From positions 18,447-41,354 of the forward strand of contig CAJUGP010000019.1 in assembly GCA_910586365.1 (NCBI GenBank): a DNA stretch of 22,908 bases, given 5' to 3'. Position numbers and translations under genes: made by a program. This document shows positions 21,025-22,908 of the stretch, one piece after another. Within the stretch, counting starts at the first letter, position 1. Each line of letters begins with the position of its first letter. Below the pieces are notes generated by a model. It was not told the origin of the DNA, made no database searches, and saw only the letters and a program-made list of their open reading frames with translations. The DNA is from an uncultured Christensenella sp. (GTDB lineage: Bacteria; Bacillota; Clostridia; Christensenellales; Borkfalkiaceae).

Positions 21025-22293
21025 ATGAAAGTGATTTTGCCCGAAAAAACGCCCTGTTTAACGCCCGACCAAGCCGAGGCGGCGGAACTGATCGAAGAAT
21101 GGTTTGTGCATCTCGATACGCAGATCTTCGTTCTTTGCGGCTACGCCGGCACGGGCAAAACGTTTTTGATCGATTATATCGTGAACAGGCTCGGACTGCT
21201 TTCGGGGGAGAGCGCGGCGTTCGTCGCGCCGACGGGCAAAGCGGCGTCCGTTCTCATTCGTTTGGGCAAGCCCGCTTCGACCGTACATAGTTTGATTTAC
21301 ACGCGCGAAGAGGACATCGAGGTGGACGAAAACGGCGAGGTCGTTTCCGAACGCTTTCTGCGGTTTGTAAAAAAAGACAAGATCGACGGCAAAATTCAAT
21401 TGATCATTGTTGACGAAACTTCCATGGTTTCCGACGAAGTGCTGCGCGATCTGCTGTCGTTCGGCGTAAAATGCTTGTTTTGCGGCGATCCCGCCCAGCT
21501 TCCGCCCGTGGGGGGAAGCAACACGCTTTTGACGATGCCGTGCGTAACGCTCAAACAGATCGTGCGGCAGGAATGCGACAACCCGATCGTGCGTTTAGGC
21601 GTGGCGGCGCGGGCGGGGCAGCCGCTCGCTTACGGCGATTACGGCGGCGGTACGCGTATTCTGCCGCGTCGCGCTCTTACGCGCGAAGAGCGCAAAGAGC
21701 TATTTCTTTCCGCCGATCAGATTATTGTGGGAACCAACCGCACGCGCGCGCAGATCAACCGCGAAGTACGCTCTTTTTACGGGATTTCTCCCGACGCCGT
21801 GCTGCCGATCGACGGCGAAAAGATTTTGTGTACGCTCAACGATTGGTCAAAAACGCTCGACGAAAAAGGCGAGTTTCATTTGGTCAACGGCATTATCGGC
21901 AAATGTTATAACGTGCGCGCTTGCGGCGAAGGGTTGGGCATGCTCGATTTTCAGCCCGATTTTTTAAGCAATGTGCGGTATGATCTGCCCTTCGATTCGG
22001 GTGTGTTCGAGCGCGGGGCGTACGCCTACGGTTACGGGGAAAAGGCGTGTTTGTTGGAAAACGGCGAACTTGTGCACGAACATAATTATGCCGCGCTGCG
22101 CAAGCATAAAGTAAAACGCGAGGATACCGTTTGCCGTTTTGAATTTGCCTACGCCGTTACGTGCCATAAGGCGCAGGGGTCGGAGTACGATTTTGTCGTC
22201 GTGATCGACGAGAGCGGTTTTTTCGAGGACGGCAAGAGCTGGCTGTATACCGCGATCACGCGCGCGAAAAAACGTTTGGTGGTGATACGGTGA
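21025..22293 (+). CDS. RecD/Dda-like SF1B DNA helicase
   Basis: 422 residues. Walker A GYAGTGKT at 39-46; motif Ia VAPTGKAASVL; Walker B IIVDETSMV with Asp130-Glu131; motif III GDPAQLPPVGG; motif V TCHKAQGSEYDFVVV; motif VI LYTAITRAKKRLVVI. This is a superfamily 1B 5'-to-3' helicase of the RecD2/Dda type but shorter than RecD2, without its N-terminal domain. The KIDGK and DFQPDFLSN segments are unassigned. The predicted transcript start coincides with the ATG, so it is likely leaderless. The next gene overlaps the stop by 4 bases (GTGA). Confidence 0.92.
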   Translation: MKVILPEKTPCLTPDQAEAAELIEEWFVHLDTQIFVLCGYAGTGKTFLIDYIVNRLGLLSGESAAFVAPTGKAASVLIRLGKPASTVHSLIYTREEDIEVDENGEVVSERFLRFVKKDKIDGKIQLIIVDETSMVSDEVLRDLLSFGVKCLFCGDPAQLPPVGGSNTLLTMPCVTLKQIVRQECDNPIVRLGVAARAGQPLAYGDYGGGTRILPRRALTREERKELFLSADQIIVGTNRTRAQINREVRSFYGISPDAVLPIDGEKILCTLNDWSKTLDEKGEFHLVNGIIGKCYNVRACGEGLGMLDFQPDFLSNVRYDLPFDSGVFERGAYAYGYGEKACLLENGELVHEHNYAALRKHKVKREDTVCRFEFAYAVTCHKAQGSEYDFVVVIDESGFFEDGKSWLYTAITRAKKRLVVIR

Positions 22294-22808
22294 GGTTTCC
22301 TTATAAAAGAGTGCTTGTCGTCGGCTGCGGCGGCGCGGGAAAATCGACGCTCGCGCGGGTCATGGGGGAGCGGTTTTCTCTGCCCGTGGTGCATTTGGAT
22401 AAGCTATGGTGGCTGTCGGGTTGGGTGGAGCGCGAACGGGAAGAATTCGACACGCTTTTACAAGCCGAGTTGGAAAAACCGCAGTGGGTGATCGACGGAA
22501 ATTTTGCGCGTACGTTTGCACGGCGGTTGCAGTTTTGCGACGCGGTCGTTTTTCTCGATCTTCCCGCCGAAGTATGCTTAAAGAGTATTTATGCGCGCGT
22601 GGAAGAGTATCGCGGCAAAACGCGCCCCGATATGACGGAAGGCTGCCCCGAACAGGCGGACGGGGAGTTTTGCAAGTGGGTGGAAAATTTTAACTTGACG
22701 GTGCGCGGCGACATGCTTGCGGCGATGCAGTCGTGCGGAAAAGATTATTTTGTGTTTCCTTCGCGCGAAGAGGCATATGCGTGGCTGAACACATTTGAAA
22801 AAGAATAA
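22290..22808 (+). CDS. P-loop kinase-like protein, DNA topology modulation (FlaR) type
   Basis: 172 residues with Walker A GCGGAGKST at 12-20, then HLDKLWWLSGWVEREREEF, WVIDGNFART and a lid-like segment EEYRGKTRPDMTEGCPE. This matches the adenylate-kinase-like family annotated as topology modulation or FlaR. Such proteins are probably small nucleotide or nucleoside kinases; the label is historical. It starts with GTG overlapping the helicase TGA, so it is coupled to it. Confidence 0.85.
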   Translation: MRFPYKRVLVVGCGGAGKSTLARVMGERFSLPVVHLDKLWWLSGWVEREREEFDTLLQAELEKPQWVIDGNFARTFARRLQFCDAVVFLDLPAEVCLKSIYARVEEYRGKTRPDMTEGCPEQADGEFCKWVENFNLTVRGDMLAAMQSCGKDYFVFPSREEAYAWLNTFEKE

Positions 22809-22837
22809 GGGGATTGCTGTTTAATAAAATGGGGGAC

Positions 22838-22858
22838 GCCCCGCGCTTCGCGCGGGGC
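22838..22858 (+). other. GC-rich hairpin at the contig end
   Basis: GCCCCGCGC, loop TTC, GCGCGGGGC: a 9-bp stem next to the adapter. It could be the stem of a terminator after the last gene; the T tract, if any, is lost because adapter sequence begins 2 bases on. Confidence 0.7.
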
Positions 22859-22859
22859 G

Positions 22860-22908
22860 AGATCGGAAGAGCGTCGTGTAGGGAAAGAGTGTTAAGATTA
22901 GTGTAGAT
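22860..22908 (+). other. Illumina TruSeq universal adapter with i5 index at the contig end
   Basis: 22860-22892 is the TruSeq read-1-side adapter (it begins AGATCGGAAGAGC and ends GAAAGAGTGT). 22893-22900 (TAAGATTA) sits where the 8-base i5 index belongs, and GTGTAGAT continues the adapter. From memory, TAAGATTA is the reverse complement of TruSeq HT index D506. It is not genomic sequence. Confidence 0.99.

Overview
The window looks like a chromosomal stretch from a Bacillota genome of class Clostridia, probably an anaerobic gut-type lineage, and probably a metagenome or draft contig. The signs are an intact mcsA-mcsB-clpC cluster, an mtnN-luxS pair, a reverse-type rubrerythrin, a C_GCAxxG_C_C redox protein, strong AAGGAG ribosome sites, sigma-A promoters with 17-base spacers, and a GC-rich coding style. 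I cannot name a genus. Two pieces of Illumina adapter remain in the assembly: one inside argS (3029-3062) and one at the right end (22860-22908). The left end lies in a dispersed hairpin repeat, so neither end is a natural boundary.

Layout: 1-266 is a dispersed hairpin repeat. ychF (minus) and argS (plus) diverge from a symmetric promoter. argS is followed by a HAD phosphatase. A reverse rubrerythrin with its own promoter and terminator comes next. 4514-4690 is a compact non-coding RNA candidate with promoter, long hairpin and intrinsic terminator, just upstream of an AT-rich small membrane protein gene. An XRE-type membrane regulator follows, then a membrane protein with two PH-like segments, then mcsA-mcsB-clpC, the arginine-phosphorylation protein quality control system, with no ctsR beside it.

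From 14426 down to 11117 the minus strand carries a four-TM membrane protein, mtnN, luxS, ung and a metallo-beta-lactamase-fold hydrolase. mtnN and luxS carry out consecutive steps of S-adenosylhomocysteine recycling. From 14437 to 16586 there is a repeat-rich island: two near-identical 89-base repeats in inverted orientation flank a ferritin-like gene and a tandem array of 36-37 base units that is not a CRISPR. Next are a C_GCAxxG_C_C protein and a second four-TM membrane protein that looks paralogous to the one at 13686-14426. An ABC exporter (ATPase and permease) and a glutamate-5-kinase-like protein are on the minus strand. A probable lipoprotein, a RecD/Dda-type helicase and a P-loop kinase-like protein close the window on the plus strand.

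Points of most interest: the 142-nt RNA candidate at 4549-4690; the inverted promoter-bearing repeats around the ferritin-like gene; a recurring arrangement in which the -10 box sits 6-7 bases before an ATG, implying leaderless mRNAs; and the adapter-derived false peptide in argS. No tRNA, rRNA, CRISPR array or transposase gene was seen.
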